Source: JABCYV01 sp963729325 (lineage in GTDB: Bacteria; Acidobacteriota; Terriglobia; Terriglobales; Acidobacteriaceae). Taken from it: DNA of 64,000 nt. The DNA lies in NCBI GenBank assembly GCA_963729325.1, contig CAVSNS010000010.1:134524-198523 (forward strand), in the 5' to 3' direction. Below the pieces are notes generated by a model, which searched no databases, was not told where the DNA came from, and saw only the letters and a program-made list of their open reading frames with translations. This document shows positions 35,921-45,168 of this stretch, one piece after another. How positions within the stretch are numbered: the first letter of the stretch is position 1; each line of letters opens with the position of its first letter. The position numbers were made by a program, and so were the translations under genes.

Positions 35921-36587
35921 ATGGCCCGGTCGCCGAGTTGGTGCGGAGTGATTCTTGCGGCAGGTGAGTCTACTCGCATGGGCCGGGATAAGGCGCTACT
36001 GCCCTGGCCTCCGATCACCAGCAGGGTCTCCCTCGACAGGTCAGACATTTCTCTCCGCCGCGATCCATGCTCTCAGCCCCCTTACTGACATGGTGATCGT
36101 AATCGCAGGCAAGAACGAATCAGCCCTCGCGCCATTCGTCTACGCAACCGCTGCCGTTCTGGTGACAAATCCCGACCCGGATCGAGGACAATTCAGCTCT
36201 TTGCAGGTCGGCTTACGAGAGGTCCTAAATCGTGGCCGCGACGCGGCCATCATCACCCTTGTGGATCGTCCGCCGGTGAGTGCGGGGATCATAGAGAAAC
36301 TGCGTGGAGCGTTTGAGAACGCTTCCGTCGAAAAATGGTCGGTGATACCTGAATACGGCGGCAAACACGGACACCCAATCCTTATTGGTCGCGAGATGAT
36401 CGAGGTATTCTTGAGAGCTCCAGCGACAGCGACTGCACGCGACTTGGAGCACGAAAATCGAGAACATATCGAATACATGCCAGTGAACGATCCACTCGTC
36501 GTCATCAACGTGAACACGCCGGAGGATTACCAAGCGCTCCTCTCACTACCTACTCCGTTGGACCATCAGGGGTCATCCAAAGCATGA
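35921..36587 (+). CDS. MocA/MobA-like molybdenum cofactor nucleotidyltransferase, frameshifted
   Basis: This is an NTP-transferase of the MobA/MocA family that attaches CMP (or GMP) to molybdopterin. From ATG 35921 the nucleotide-binding start is VILAAGESTRMGRDKALLPW. One extra base near 36017 breaks the frame. The other frame resumes with GSPSTGQTFLSAAIHAL and goes on to GQFSSLQVGLREVL, LVDRPPVSAGIIEKL, GGKHGHPILIGREM and VINVNTPEDYQALL. A cytidylyltransferase for XdhC-dependent enzymes fits the context. Its stop overlaps the next start (ATGA). Confidence 0.83.
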
Positions 36588-37313
36588 ATGCAACGAATGT
36601 AAGCTCCAACTTTTCTGCTCAAGCAGCAAAGTTCATAGATTCGGTTCTGCAGCTTCAGCCTCGGCTTGCCGTTTTTGACTGCGACGGCACACTGTGGGCG
36701 GGCGATGCCGGCGAAGGCTTCTTCACCTGGGAAATGAAACAAGGCTTGGTTTCCGACGAGATCGTACGCTGGGCGCGGACCCGATACGCCGACTACCTGG
36801 CTGGCAAAGTCAGTGAAGACGACATGTGTGGCGAAATGGTGACCATGCATCGCGGCCTGCGCGAGTCTGAAGTGCTACGCGCCGCACATCAATATTTCGA
36901 CGGGCATATAGCTTCCCAGATTTTCCCCGAGATGCGCGCCCTGGTGCATCGTCTGCAAGAATCGGGATGCGATGTCTGGGCAGTATCGTCCACTAACGAG
37001 TGGGTCATCCGGGCGAGCATGAAACATTTTGGAATTCCGGAGCAGAAGATTCTCGCAGCTGCAGTGCGCGTCGTCGACGGCAAGATCACCGATGAACTGA
37101 TCCGCGTTCCCAGCGGCGAAGGCAAGCCGCGAGCGATTCTGGACGTCATCGGACGGGCGTCCGGATATTGCCTTCGGCAACTCAATTTGGGACGCGGCGA
37201 TGCTGGGAATCTCTCGCCATCCGTTCGCGGTCAACCCCACGGCGCAGTTGCAGAAGATTGCTGAGCAAAATAAGTGGCCGACTTATCGCCCTGACTCTCT
37301 CGGAAAGCCCTGA
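36584..37313 (+). CDS. HAD superfamily phosphoserine-phosphatase-like hydrolase, frameshifted
   Basis: This is a HAD-IB hydrolase of about 242 residues, resembling SerB. Motif I is AVFDCDGTLWAGDAGEGFF with the nucleophile Asp, motif II is VWAVSSTNEWVIRA, and the lysine is in GEGKPRAILDVIG. One extra base near 37160 shifts the frame before motif III. The correct reading is PDIAFGNSIWDAAMLGISR, which includes motif IV, and it ends YRPDSLGKP at 37313. The substrate is not determined. The coupling to the mocA-like gene suggests a linked role, but the phosphatase could equally act in serine metabolism. Confidence 0.8.
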
Positions 37314-37345
37314 ATTTTATCTATGTTGATCCCGGAACTCGATAG

Positions 37346-37706
37346 CTAGCTTTTGATTTGTGTCAGCAATGACTGAAGGGCGTCAATGGCCAAATGGCTT
37401 GCATGTGAGGATGCGTCGGGTAGGCCACCGATGGCCTGCACCAGCTCTTCCCTGCGCAGTTTGCGAGCCTGCGCGATAGTTCTTCCCTGAACCAGTTCCG
37501 TCAGGAGCGAGCCGCAAGCCATGGCTGGCACGCATCCTTTGGCGCGAAAGCGAATTTCTTCAAGCCGTCCATCAGCCACGCGCACGCTCAATTTTAGGAT
37601 GTCACCGCAGGCTGGATTTTCGATCTGCACCGAGGCGTCAGGATCGGCCACGTCGCCGGCATTGCGCGGGATTCTGGAAATGATCGAGAAGCTGGGGGGA
37701 GTACAT
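37346..37706 (-). CDS. IscU/NifU-type Fe-S cluster scaffold, frameshifted
   Basis: This is an Fe-S assembly scaffold of the IscU/NifU_N family, about 119 residues. From ATG 37706 the protein reads MYSPQLLDHFQNPRNAGDV, the canonical IscU opening. It needs one base removed from the GGG at 37668-37670. The cluster ligands are Cys in IENPACGDILKLSV, Cys in FRAKGCVPAMACGS and the neighbouring second Cys. The third Cys of classical IscU, near the C-terminus, is not seen; the end reads SSHASHLAIDAL. No desulfurase is adjacent, so it would be served by the one at 20 kb. It is divergent from the substrate-binding protein. Confidence 0.8.
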
Positions 37707-37790
37707 CGCAGAAATTGTAATCTAGGTGATCCCTCCGGTCGCCCAGGCAAGGCTCTGCTTTGGGTGGTGTTTCTGTAATATCAGCAGTAG

Positions 37791-38647
37791 ATGGTTTCCG
37801 ACCACACGCCACAGCGTATCGTCTGCCTTCAGCCCAGCGCAACCGTGATTCTCAACTCTGTCGGTCGCTTGGACCGGGTAGTAGCTTGTACCAAATACTG
37901 CGCAGACGTTTGCCCGGAAGTCACCGTCGGCGGGCGAACGATCGTCGCAGATTCCTGGACTGCCCGCAGCGAACAAATCATGTCAGCCCGTCCCGACCTG
38001 GTGATTGCAGCGGTCCCTTATCAGGAAAAGGCGGTGGCGGAGATCCTCAAGTCGGGGGCGCGCTTTCTCGGACTTGCGCCCAAAACACTGGCTGACATCT
38101 ACACCGACATTGCGACCATCGCTGGGATTGTGGAAGCCGCAGAGCATGGCCAACAAGTGATCGGGGACATGCAGCGGGAGATTGCCGCGGTACGCGCCCA
38201 GACCCTTGCCAAGCCGCGGCCACGCGTGTTCTGTGAAGAGTGGGGCAAACCGTTGATCGCGTCGCAGAAATGGGTAGCGGAACTCGTCGAAGCGGCGGGC
38301 GGTGAGTTCCTCGGCGAACCGGGGATACAAGTGTCGGCTGAATCAATGGTAAGTAAAGATCCAGATGTGGTTGTAGCCGCCTGGTGCGGCGCGGGCGACC
38401 GGGTTCCGTTGCAAAAAATCATTCGTGACCGCGGCTGGGAAGACATACGGGCCGTGCGAGAAGGCCGAGTCTACTGCATTCGCGACGAGCTCCTAAATAC
38501 TCCCGCCCCAACCCTGCTCCAAGGTTGCGGGCATTGGCGGCCGTGATTCATCCCGAGTGTTTTCCACAACCGCCCGGTCTAAGATGTATAATCAAAGGGT
38601 TAGATCGATCAGTGAGCATCGGTCGCGGTAGATTAGGGTTCGACTAA
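37791..38647 (+). CDS. Periplasmic-binding-type (BtuF-like) protein without signal peptide
   Basis: This is a TroA/BtuF fold protein of the helical-backbone metal-receptor class. RIVCLQPSATVILNSVGRLD opens the first lobe, and the central helix follows GLAPKTLADIYTDIATIAGI. The second lobe has VFCEEWGKPLIASQKWVAEL and DPDVVVAAWCGAG. No signal peptide is visible, so it is probably cytosolic, as in a known family relative of vitamin B12 binding proteins; the ligand is unknown. The frame closes at 38546. One base missing near 38524 would give QGLRALAAVIHPECF and a stop at 38647 that overlaps the next ATG, which looks more natural. Confidence 0.65.
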
Positions 38648-39138
38648 TGCCTTTGGGTTCCAAACTTGGCGAGATTGTGGATGATCTAGATCGGTTGAGC
38701 CGCGCCTCGGGATCGGTCGAAGATCTGATGTGGGAGATCGTCAAGCTCTTGCACGACCGCCTGCTGAAGTACAACTGGGTGGGCTTTTACATGATTGAGA
38801 AGTCAGTCCCGGGGCAGACGCGCATGCTGGCGCTGGGCCCGTTCCAGGGAGCGATGACTCCGCATACTCGCATTCCGCTCAACCAAGGGATCTGTGGAGC
38901 CGCGGCTTCTACGGGCAAGACCGTCATCGTGGACGACGTCAGCAAGGATCAGCGCTATCTGGCTTGTTCCACTGAAACCAAGTCTGAAATCGTGGTGCCG
39001 GTATTTGTCCACGGCAAAGTGGTGGGCGAACTGGACATCGACAGCCATTTCCATGCGGCCTTTGGCGACGAAGATCGCGAACTGGTCGAGTATTGTGCCG
39101 CTCTGGTGGGCAAGCAACTGGAAAAATCCGAGACCTGA
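38647..39138 (+). CDS. msrC: GAF domain protein, free methionine-(R)-sulfoxide reductase-like
   Basis: This single-GAF protein of 163 residues belongs to the YebR/fRMsr family, which reduces free methionine-R-sulfoxide. The conserved pattern is YNWVGFYMIEK, LGPFQGAMTPHTRIPLNQGI, and C83 and C107 in GICGAAAS and YLACSTETKSEIVVPV. The first of the three cysteines of the E. coli enzyme (before RIP) is replaced by Thr, but the two later ones are present. The acidic end DIDSHFHAAFGDEDRE is typical. It was probably co-transcribed with the mutT-like gene. Confidence 0.8.
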   Translation: MPLGSKLGEIVDDLDRLSRASGSVEDLMWEIVKLLHDRLLKYNWVGFYMIEKSVPGQTRMLALGPFQGAMTPHTRIPLNQGICGAAASTGKTVIVDDVSKDQRYLACSTETKSEIVVPVFVHGKVVGELDIDSHFHAAFGDEDRELVEYCAALVGKQLEKSET

Positions 39139-39231
39139 GAGTCGAGAAGGGCGAGGTCCACGCTCCGGCCCTGTGCCGATTGCGTCCCTCCCAACCGTGA
39201 GCCGCGCTCGCACGAGGAATGCCGCCCTGTC

Positions 39232-39669
39232 ATGAAACACGTCGTCGCAGCCTTGATTTTTCGGGACGGGACGGTCCTTATCTGCCAGCGCACTCGTCAC
39301 CAGACCATGCCGCTGAAGTGGGAGTTTCCGGGCGGCAAGATCGAAGCTGGTGAGCAGCCTCGGGACGCTTTGCGCCGCGAACTCGAGGAGGAATTGGGCA
39401 TCGACGCTCGCATCGAGGAAGAAGTGATGCGGATTCGGCACGACTATCCAAACGGCACGACGGTCGAACTGCGTTTCTTCGCGGTCCGCGAGTACCAGGG
39501 TCAGTTGGAAAACCGAATCTTTCGAGAAATTCGTTGGGTCGAGCGCCCGGAGTTGCCTGCCTACGATTTCCTGGAAGCGGATCGGAAGTTGGTACAAGAT
39601 CTGGCACAGGGAAGAATTTCACCGATCGAGCTATCCCGCCCGCAGGGTCCAGAACCAGGCAATACTTAA
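39232..39669 (+). CDS. mutT: MutT-type Nudix (d)NTP pyrophosphohydrolase
   Basis: This is a Nudix hydrolase of 145 residues, of the MutT/8-oxo-dGTP class that cleans oxidised nucleotides. The Nudix box GGKIEAGEQPRDALRRELEE with ELG follows at 34-56 and is intact, preceded by TMPLKWEFPGG. Its last 39 bases overlap the convergent transporter gene, so the C-terminal tail (PQGPEPGNT) may be a product of that overlap. The neighbourhood of a methionine sulfoxide reductase suggests repair of oxidative damage. Confidence 0.9.
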   Translation: MKHVVAALIFRDGTVLICQRTRHQTMPLKWEFPGGKIEAGEQPRDALRRELEEELGIDARIEEEVMRIRHDYPNGTTVELRFFAVREYQGQLENRIFREIRWVERPELPAYDFLEADRKLVQDLAQGRISPIELSRPQGPEPGNT

Positions 39670-40887
39670 AATCGTCATCACTACCGTCGTAATCCAGGCA
39701 ATCACATTGTAGGCACGCGAGTTTACGTACTCGCCCATGAGTTCCTTCTTGTTGACCAGCAGCAACATGAAGATTAGAACCGGAGGCACCGCAATCCCGT
39801 TTACCACCTGCGACAAAATAGAAATCTTCACCAGCGGCAAGTTCGGAATCAGGATGACGCCCGCCCCAGCCACGATCAGGATGGTGTACAGCCAATAGAA
39901 TACGGGCGCTTCGCTGAACCTCTTCCCTACTCCTGATTCAAATCCCAAGCCCTCGCACACCGTGTACGCGGTCGAAAGCGGGAGAATCGATGCCGCAAAC
40001 AGCGAAGCATTGAACAAGCCCACCGCGAACAGGATGTAGGCATAATCTCCCGCGAGGGGCCGCAGAGCCTGGGCCGCGTCTTTGGCGTCGGCAATGTTGT
40101 GATAGCCATGCACATAAAGCGTCGCGGCACAGGCCACAATAATGAACCAGGCCACCACGTCGGTGAAAATACAACCTGAGATCACATCGATCTGCGAAGC
40201 CTTGTACTGACGGCGGGTGACGCCCTTCTCCACAATCGAGGACTGCAAATAGAACTGCATCCAGGGTGCAATCGTTGTACCGACCACCCCGATTACCATG
40301 TATAGGTAATCCTGGTGAAGGAACATATCTTTTTGCGGTGGTTTGATGGTGGCCACCAGAGCGTCAATCCAGGCGGGCTTAGCGATGACGCCGGCAAAAA
40401 TGTAGGTGATATAGAAAAACGACGCTGCCAGAAAAACCTTCTCCACGGTCTTGTACTGGCCTTTGACCACAATCAGCCAGACAATTAACGCGCAGATAGG
40501 AACGGTATAGTATTTGCGGAGGCCGAAAAGTTCCAGGCTACCGGCAATGCCGGCAAACTCGCCGACCACATTGCCGAAGTTGATGATCAGGATTCCGATC
40601 ATCATGAAGAACGTAATGCGAAATCCGAATTCCTCGCGGATGAGATCGCTTAGCCCCTTGCCGGTCACGGCGCCCATGCGGGCGGCGATCTCCTGGATCA
40701 CGATCAGCGCCAGGGTGACGGGGATCATCGTCCACAACAGCATGTGCCCAAACTTTGCCCCGGCAAGCGAATAGGTGAAGATGCCGTTGGCATCGTTGTC
40801 GACGTTCGCGGTAATAAAGCCCGGCCCGACTACAGCGAAGAACAGCAGGATCCGGGTCTTCCAACGCTTCAGGAATCTCATTGGCAC
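39631..40887 (-). CDS. Nramp-like divalent metal transporter, divergent active site
   Basis: This is a membrane protein of 418 residues with about eleven helices and the Nramp fold: GPGFITANVDNDANGIFTYS in helix 1, VIQEIAARMGAVTGKGL in helix 2, and GTTIAPWMQFYLQSS in helix 6. The classical DPGN of helix 1 is D-N-D-A-N, and the MPH of helix 6 is APW, so the metal-binding residues differ from Mn/Fe transporters. It could carry Mg or another ion, or act as a distinct clade. The MgtE_N-CBS gene just upstream (91 bp, same strand) supports a metal role. It overlaps mutT at the end. Confidence 0.85.
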   Translation of the reverse strand: MPMRFLKRWKTRILLFFAVVGPGFITANVDNDANGIFTYSLAGAKFGHMLLWTMIPVTLALIVIQEIAARMGAVTGKGLSDLIREEFGFRITFFMMIGILIINFGNVVGEFAGIAGSLELFGLRKYYTVPICALIVWLIVVKGQYKTVEKVFLAASFFYITYIFAGVIAKPAWIDALVATIKPPQKDMFLHQDYLYMVIGVVGTTIAPWMQFYLQSSIVEKGVTRRQYKASQIDVISGCIFTDVVAWFIIVACAATLYVHGYHNIADAKDAAQALRPLAGDYAYILFAVGLFNASLFAASILPLSTAYTVCEGLGFESGVGKRFSEAPVFYWLYTILIVAGAGVILIPNLPLVKISILSQVVNGIAVPPVLIFMLLLVNKKELMGEYVNSRAYNVIAWITTVVMTILSIAWFWTLRAG

Positions 40888-40978
40888 AATGCGCAGACAT
40901 AAATCTCAAACGACGGAACAGAATAAATGCCGCCGATAAATCTGAATAGTTGAAAATGATGAACCAGCAATTAAATGG

Positions 40979-42218
40979 TCAGAGCTTGTCTCGCAGTAGG
41001 CTAATCACGTCGTCGGCAGTAACCACGCCGGTTAGTCTTTTCTGGTCATCGACCACAGGCAGGGTAAGCAGGTTGTATTTGTCGAACAGTTCGGCAACTT
41101 CTTTTTCGCCCACGCCTGCATGGGTGGAGATCAAGGGCTCTTGCGTCAGTGAGAGCAAAGGTGCGTCGGATGGGGCCAGGACCAACTTTGCCAAGGGAAC
41201 GGCTCCTACCAGAGTGCCGTGCGAGTCCACCAGATAAACCGTACTTACCGTTTCAATGCCACCTTCGAAGTGCCGCAAGGCCTCGATGGCGTCGTTGGCG
41301 TTGGCGCTCAGATGGGAGTGCCAGATACTCGGTATTCATCCGGCCGGCGGCGGTGTTCTCCTTGAACTCCAGGAGTTCGACCATTTCCTTGCGCTCCTGG
41401 GGCGCCATTTCCAGCAGGATTTCCGAGGTGCGTTCCTCCGGCAGGTCAGCTAGAAGATCGGCGGCCGCATCCGGCTCCATTTCTTCCACAATCTCGGCGG
41501 CGCGATCGGAGTCGAGAGACTCGACAATCGCCTTCTGTACCTTGGGTTCTACTTCCTCCAGGGCCTCGGCGGCCACCTGTTCGTCGAGGGTCTCGAAGAC
41601 CGCTTCGCGTTCATCGGGCGCCAATTCTTCGACGATATCGGCGATGTCAGCCGGATGCAGTCTGGCTAAGCGCTCGTGCGAGATTTTCAGCTTTACGCGA
41701 CGGGCAGGATCGGTTTCGATCAGGTCGACGAAGTCCCACGGGATGGGGCGGAGGGGAATTCTCCGCAGCAGCGCCCGCAGGGCGCCCGACGGAACTACTC
41801 CCTTTAATAGCCTCCGCACTGCTCCGCGGGGGCCGACGTCCACCGCTCCGACTCGCAATACCGGACGATTTCCAATCGCTTCCTGGTGAAGGTCCAGATC
41901 ATTGACGCGTACGACTTTTCGTCCGAATACATCAATCACCTGCTGATCAAGCAAGTCTCGCCCCAACAGGAGGAGGCCTTCGGACGAGTCACTGGGCGCC
42001 CAATCGCGGGGTGCAGTGTCCGCGCGGATACCTCCGTTAACAGAAGTTACCGAGCCAAAAGGAAGGAGTCGGTCGCCAGCCTTGGTTCGGACGATCAACA
42101 CGGCAACGCGGGCGCGATCCTCCTGAGGGGCGAGCGCCACCTCGCGCACACGTCCACATCGGCTCCCAGCCGTGTCAAACACCGGGGCGCCCAGCAGTTC
42201 GGTGAGCGCGAGCGTCAT
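40979..42218 (-). CDS. PRC-barrel - MgtE N-domain - CBS protein, frameshifted
   Basis: This is a soluble regulator-like protein of about 412 residues without membrane segments. Residues 1-150 resemble a PRC-barrel (LTELLGAPVFDTAGSRCGRV). Residues 150-300 are the MgtE N-terminal superhelix (HPADIADIVEELAPDEREAV, VEEMEPDAAADLLADLPEER). Paired CBS domains follow, with STVYLVDSHGTLVGAVPL and LPVVDDQKRLTGVVTADDV. The MgtE membrane channel is absent. One extra base near 41310-41328 splits the CBS part; corrected it reads EYWHSHLSANANDAIEAL. ATG 42218 is preferred. It is in line with the Nramp-like transporter, so it probably senses divalent ions for it. Confidence 0.8.
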
Positions 42219-42496
42219 CATGGCTCCGAGAATACTCAACTGCAGGGCCAGAATCCAGAAGGTTTGCGGTTTTTCTCGAGGGCATGGTCGGACGGCAAGC
42301 GTCGGGGTGCGGTCCTGCAGACTGCCACGGGAAGTTACGTAGCGTTTACGTTGACATTTGCACATGAGAAGGGCAAACTACCGCATTCCCTAACCGCTCA
42401 GGTTTCCTGCCATATGGCGGTGGGGGTGACGTGGAACAGAAGCGCGGGACCGGCGAATGTTCCGGGTCTGCAGGCGTATTCACCAAAATCTTTACC

Positions 42497-42943
42497 ATGA
42501 CCAATCACCGGGTCTCCTACACGCTGGATTCGACGCTGGAGACCGTCGACAGTGCCGAGCAAGCCGCCACCAAAATCGCTTCTGAGGCTGGCTTCGACGA
42601 CGACGAAGTCATGAGAATTGCCATGGCGGTGCGCGAAGCCGCGGTAAACGCTGTGCTTCATGGCAATGCGTATGACCCCGGCAAGAAGGTCAATCTGGCG
42701 TTTGAGAGGATCGGCCACGATCTCGTGATTACTATCCGGGACCAGGGCAAAGGTCTGGACCTGAGCAAGATTCCCGACCCTCTGGCGGCCGAGAACCTGT
42801 TGAAGACGTCAGGGCGGGGCATTTTTCTTATTCGCTCGTTCATGGATGAGGTGCACATCAACCCGTCTCAAACGGGCACCGAAATCAAACTCGTCAAGCA
42901 CGTCCACGGACCGGCCGTGGGCGGCAAGGAGGCTTCCCAGTGA
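42497..42943 (+). CDS. RsbW/SpoIIAB-type anti-sigma histidine kinase-like ATPase
   Basis: This is an HATPase_c serine kinase of the anti-sigma factor class, about 148 residues from ATG 42497; an earlier in-frame start exists at 42431. The N-box is AMAVREAAVNAVLHGNAYDP, the G1 box DQGKGLDLSKIPDP and the G2 box SGRGIFLIRSFMDEV. Proteins of this class bind and inhibit an alternative sigma factor and phosphorylate a STAS antagonist. The STAS gene follows and overlaps by four bases. The target sigma factor is not in the window. Confidence 0.87.
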   Translation: MTNHRVSYTLDSTLETVDSAEQAATKIASEAGFDDDEVMRIAMAVREAAVNAVLHGNAYDPGKKVNLAFERIGHDLVITIRDQGKGLDLSKIPDPLAAENLLKTSGRGIFLIRSFMDEVHINPSQTGTEIKLVKHVHGPAVGGKEASQ

Positions 42944-43284
42944 GCATGAAGATCAGCACGCGTCAGGTCGATGGTGTAACCGTAGTGGATTGTAGTGGCC
43001 GCATCACTTTGGGTGAAGGCAGCGTTACTATGCGCGACACAGTCCGCGAACTCCTTTCTAAAGGTCAGAAGAAAATACTGTTGAACCTCGGCGATGTGAA
43101 TTACATCGACAGCTCAGGTATCGGGGAACTGGTCAGCGCCTTCACCACCGTCCGTAATCAGGGCGGCGAGCTCAAACTGCTCAACCTCACCAAGAAAGTG
43201 CACGACTTGCTCCAGATCACCAAGCTGTACACCGTGTTTGACGTCAAAGACGATGAGGCGGGGGCTGTCAAGTCGTTCCACTAA
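42940..43284 (+). CDS. STAS-domain anti-sigma factor antagonist
   Basis: This RsbV/SpoIIAA-type protein of 114 residues has the STAS core VVDCSGRITLGEGSVTMRDT and the phosphoacceptor serine in NYIDSSGIGELVSAF. The phosphorylated form is inactive; the free form binds the anti-sigma kinase and frees the sigma factor. GTG 42940 overlaps the kinase stop; ATG 42946 is an alternative. The pair forms a complete partner-switch module, though the controlling phosphatase is not seen. Confidence 0.9.
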   Translation: MSMKISTRQVDGVTVVDCSGRITLGEGSVTMRDTVRELLSKGQKKILLNLGDVNYIDSSGIGELVSAFTTVRNQGGELKLLNLTKKVHDLLQITKLYTVFDVKDDEAGAVKSFH

Positions 43285-43447
43285 GGTTCCTCTTTCCGTT
43301 ATCGCGCGGGCCGGCGCGGACCACCGGCCCTCGGCCTCTTTTCATTGTGGGAAAGTCCACACCTTTTCTTTTCCTTGATCCCGCCTTCGCTCTCCTGATC
43401 GCCTTACAATCCATTCATCGCTCGACTCTTCTTCTGGAGATCATGCC

Positions 43448-43948
43448 GTGTCGCAGGCCGCCGTCGCACTGGGACTCACGATGCTGTTCTCCAGTCTCAT
43501 GCGGGCCGAGTGCGTTTCCATCGACGATGCCAAGAATCATGTGGGCGAAACACGCTGCGTCACCGGGAAAGTCTTCCGAGTTGAGCAAGGTGACCGAGGT
43601 GTGCACTACCTCGACTTCTGCGAAGATCACCGCGTGTGCCCTTTTACTGTCGTCGTTTTTCCGCGAGACCTGAAAAGCGTGGGCGACATTCGTCAGTTAC
43701 AGGGTAGGGTCATCGAAATCCACGGGCCGGTAAAGGAGTACGACGGGCGAGCGGAAGTCATTCTGCAGGAGTTCCGACAGCTCGGCGGATCAGGATCCCA
43801 TATTCCACCGCTTCCCAAGAACTACGATGTCGAGCAGAAGGGTCACTACAGTGCAGGAAAAATGAGTCACCCCAAAGCCCGGAAGACCACAAAGAAGAGG
43901 CAGCCCGCGAAAATTCCAATCGAAATACCGGAGGATTCATCCGACTAA
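43448..43948 (+). CDS. Exported OB-fold-like protein of unknown function
   Basis: This 166-residue exported protein has a signal peptide (1-20, GLTMLFSSLMRA) followed by a small beta-barrel. Its phrases GETRCVTGKVFRVEQGDRGV and LQGRVIEIHGPVKEYDGRAE resemble nucleic-acid-binding OB-fold proteins found in bacterial periplasm. The C-terminal 45 residues are lysine-rich and probably disordered (KARKTTKKRQPAKIP). It starts with GTG 43448. The function is unknown. Confidence 0.6.
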   Translation: MSQAAVALGLTMLFSSLMRAECVSIDDAKNHVGETRCVTGKVFRVEQGDRGVHYLDFCEDHRVCPFTVVVFPRDLKSVGDIRQLQGRVIEIHGPVKEYDGRAEVILQEFRQLGGSGSHIPPLPKNYDVEQKGHYSAGKMSHPKARKTTKKRQPAKIPIEIPEDSSD

Positions 43949-43991
43949 TCTCCTGTAGTCAGCTCCGGCGGGCAGTCGTGTCAACCCCAGG

Positions 43992-45167
43992 CTAGACCAT
44001 TCCTTTCTTCAACTCGGCCAGTGGATAGAACGTTCCCCGCCAAACTACTCCCCCGCGTCCTAGGGTCAAAAGCATCGAACGCAACATGGTATAGACAAAC
44101 AGAAGCGTGCTGATGGGATGGAGAAGGAAATAATACGGGGGAATCGCTGACTTCCGCGACATGCCCGCATAGATCAAGAACATTGCCAGCATCGCCACCG
44201 CATAAGGCAGTCGGGCCCGGCCATGCGCCAATACAACTCCGATGAAGGGCATCAGATTCAGGAATGCCAGCCCCAGGCAAGACAGAAGCGCTCGCGGCCA
44301 CTGGAACGACATGAGCGCAAAAAAATTCTTGGTGAGATTGCGAACCACCCCCATCGCGCCTCTGGCCCAGCGGATGGAAATCAAATCGCCGCCGAACGCC
44401 GTGCGCTGAGCATATCCGGCGTTCTTCACCACCTTGCCCAACTTCATGTCATCAAGGACTTCCATCCGCAACCGCTGGTAAGTTCCGATCGCATCATAGA
44501 CAGGGCGACGAATCAGGTTGAACGCGCCTACGCCCATGTGATCTTTCGTGTCCGGATCGGCGACTTTCCAAGGTCGATGTCCAAAGACAAAAAGCATCTG
44601 AAAAAACGCGATCATCATTTTTTCGCCCGGCCGCTTCATAATCATGTACGGGAACATCACGAGGTGGTCTGCGCCTTCCGTTTCGGCGCACGTCAGGGCG
44701 CGCCGGAGGGCATCGGGTTTGAACAATACATCGGCGTCAGTGAATAGCAACCATTCGCCGTCAGCTTGTAAGGACGCCGTCCACATGGCGTGGGTCTTGC
44801 CCATCCAGCCTGAAGGTAACTCATCCACATGGATCACTTTCAGACGCTGCTTGGGTTCCGCCGTGGCCGCGATTTGGTCCATGATCGCTCCCGTTCGGTC
44901 GGTGGAGCGGTCATCTACCGCGATGATTTCGTAGTTGTCGTAATCCAGGATGAGCAACTGCAGAAGGGTCTGCTCGATGTTGTCCTCTTCATTGCAGGCG
45001 GGGACGATAACGCTGACCCGCGGATTCCCATTGGGCGTGACTAATTTGCGGTTCCACTGCGGGCTAGAAACATCAGGGATCTTTCCCATGCCAAAAGCAG
45101 CTTCGGCAAGCCGCTCAAACCATATCAGCCCAAGGATGCAGCCAGTAATCCAGTGGAAATAGCTCAC
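43992..45167 (-). CDS. Family 2 glycosyltransferase with membrane helices
   Basis: This is a membrane glycosyltransferase of the GT2 (GT-A) fold, about 391 residues from GTG 45167. The nucleotide-sugar motif is VSVIVPACNEEDNIEQTLLQ, with VDDRSTDRTG, the metal-binding DAD in LLFTDADVLFKPDAL, and RW in LISIRWARGAMG. Four or so C-terminal helices anchor it (LLSCLGLAFLNLMPFIGVVL). It begins one base after the MFS gene's stop, so they form an operon. Hopanoid glycosyltransferase HpnI is a possible relative, but the sequence alone does not decide it. Confidence 0.75.
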   Translation of the reverse strand: MSYFHWITGCILGLIWFERLAEAAFGMGKIPDVSSPQWNRKLVTPNGNPRVSVIVPACNEEDNIEQTLLQLLILDYDNYEIIAVDDRSTDRTGAIMDQIAATAEPKQRLKVIHVDELPSGWMGKTHAMWTASLQADGEWLLFTDADVLFKPDALRRALTCAETEGADHLVMFPYMIMKRPGEKMMIAFFQMLFVFGHRPWKVADPDTKDHMGVGAFNLIRRPVYDAIGTYQRLRMEVLDDMKLGKVVKNAGYAQRTAFGGDLISIRWARGAMGVVRNLTKNFFALMSFQWPRALLSCLGLAFLNLMPFIGVVLAHGRARLPYAVAMLAMFLIYAGMSRKSAIPPYYFLLHPISTLLFVYTMLRSMLLTLGRGGVVWRGTFYPLAELKKGMV

Positions 45168-45168
45168 C

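Noticed and set aside
43992..45167. Naming the glycosyltransferase hpnI
   Set aside because: It shares only the general GT2 motifs. The hpn operon is 8 kb away on the same strand and not linked to it, so a specific hopanoid name is not justified.
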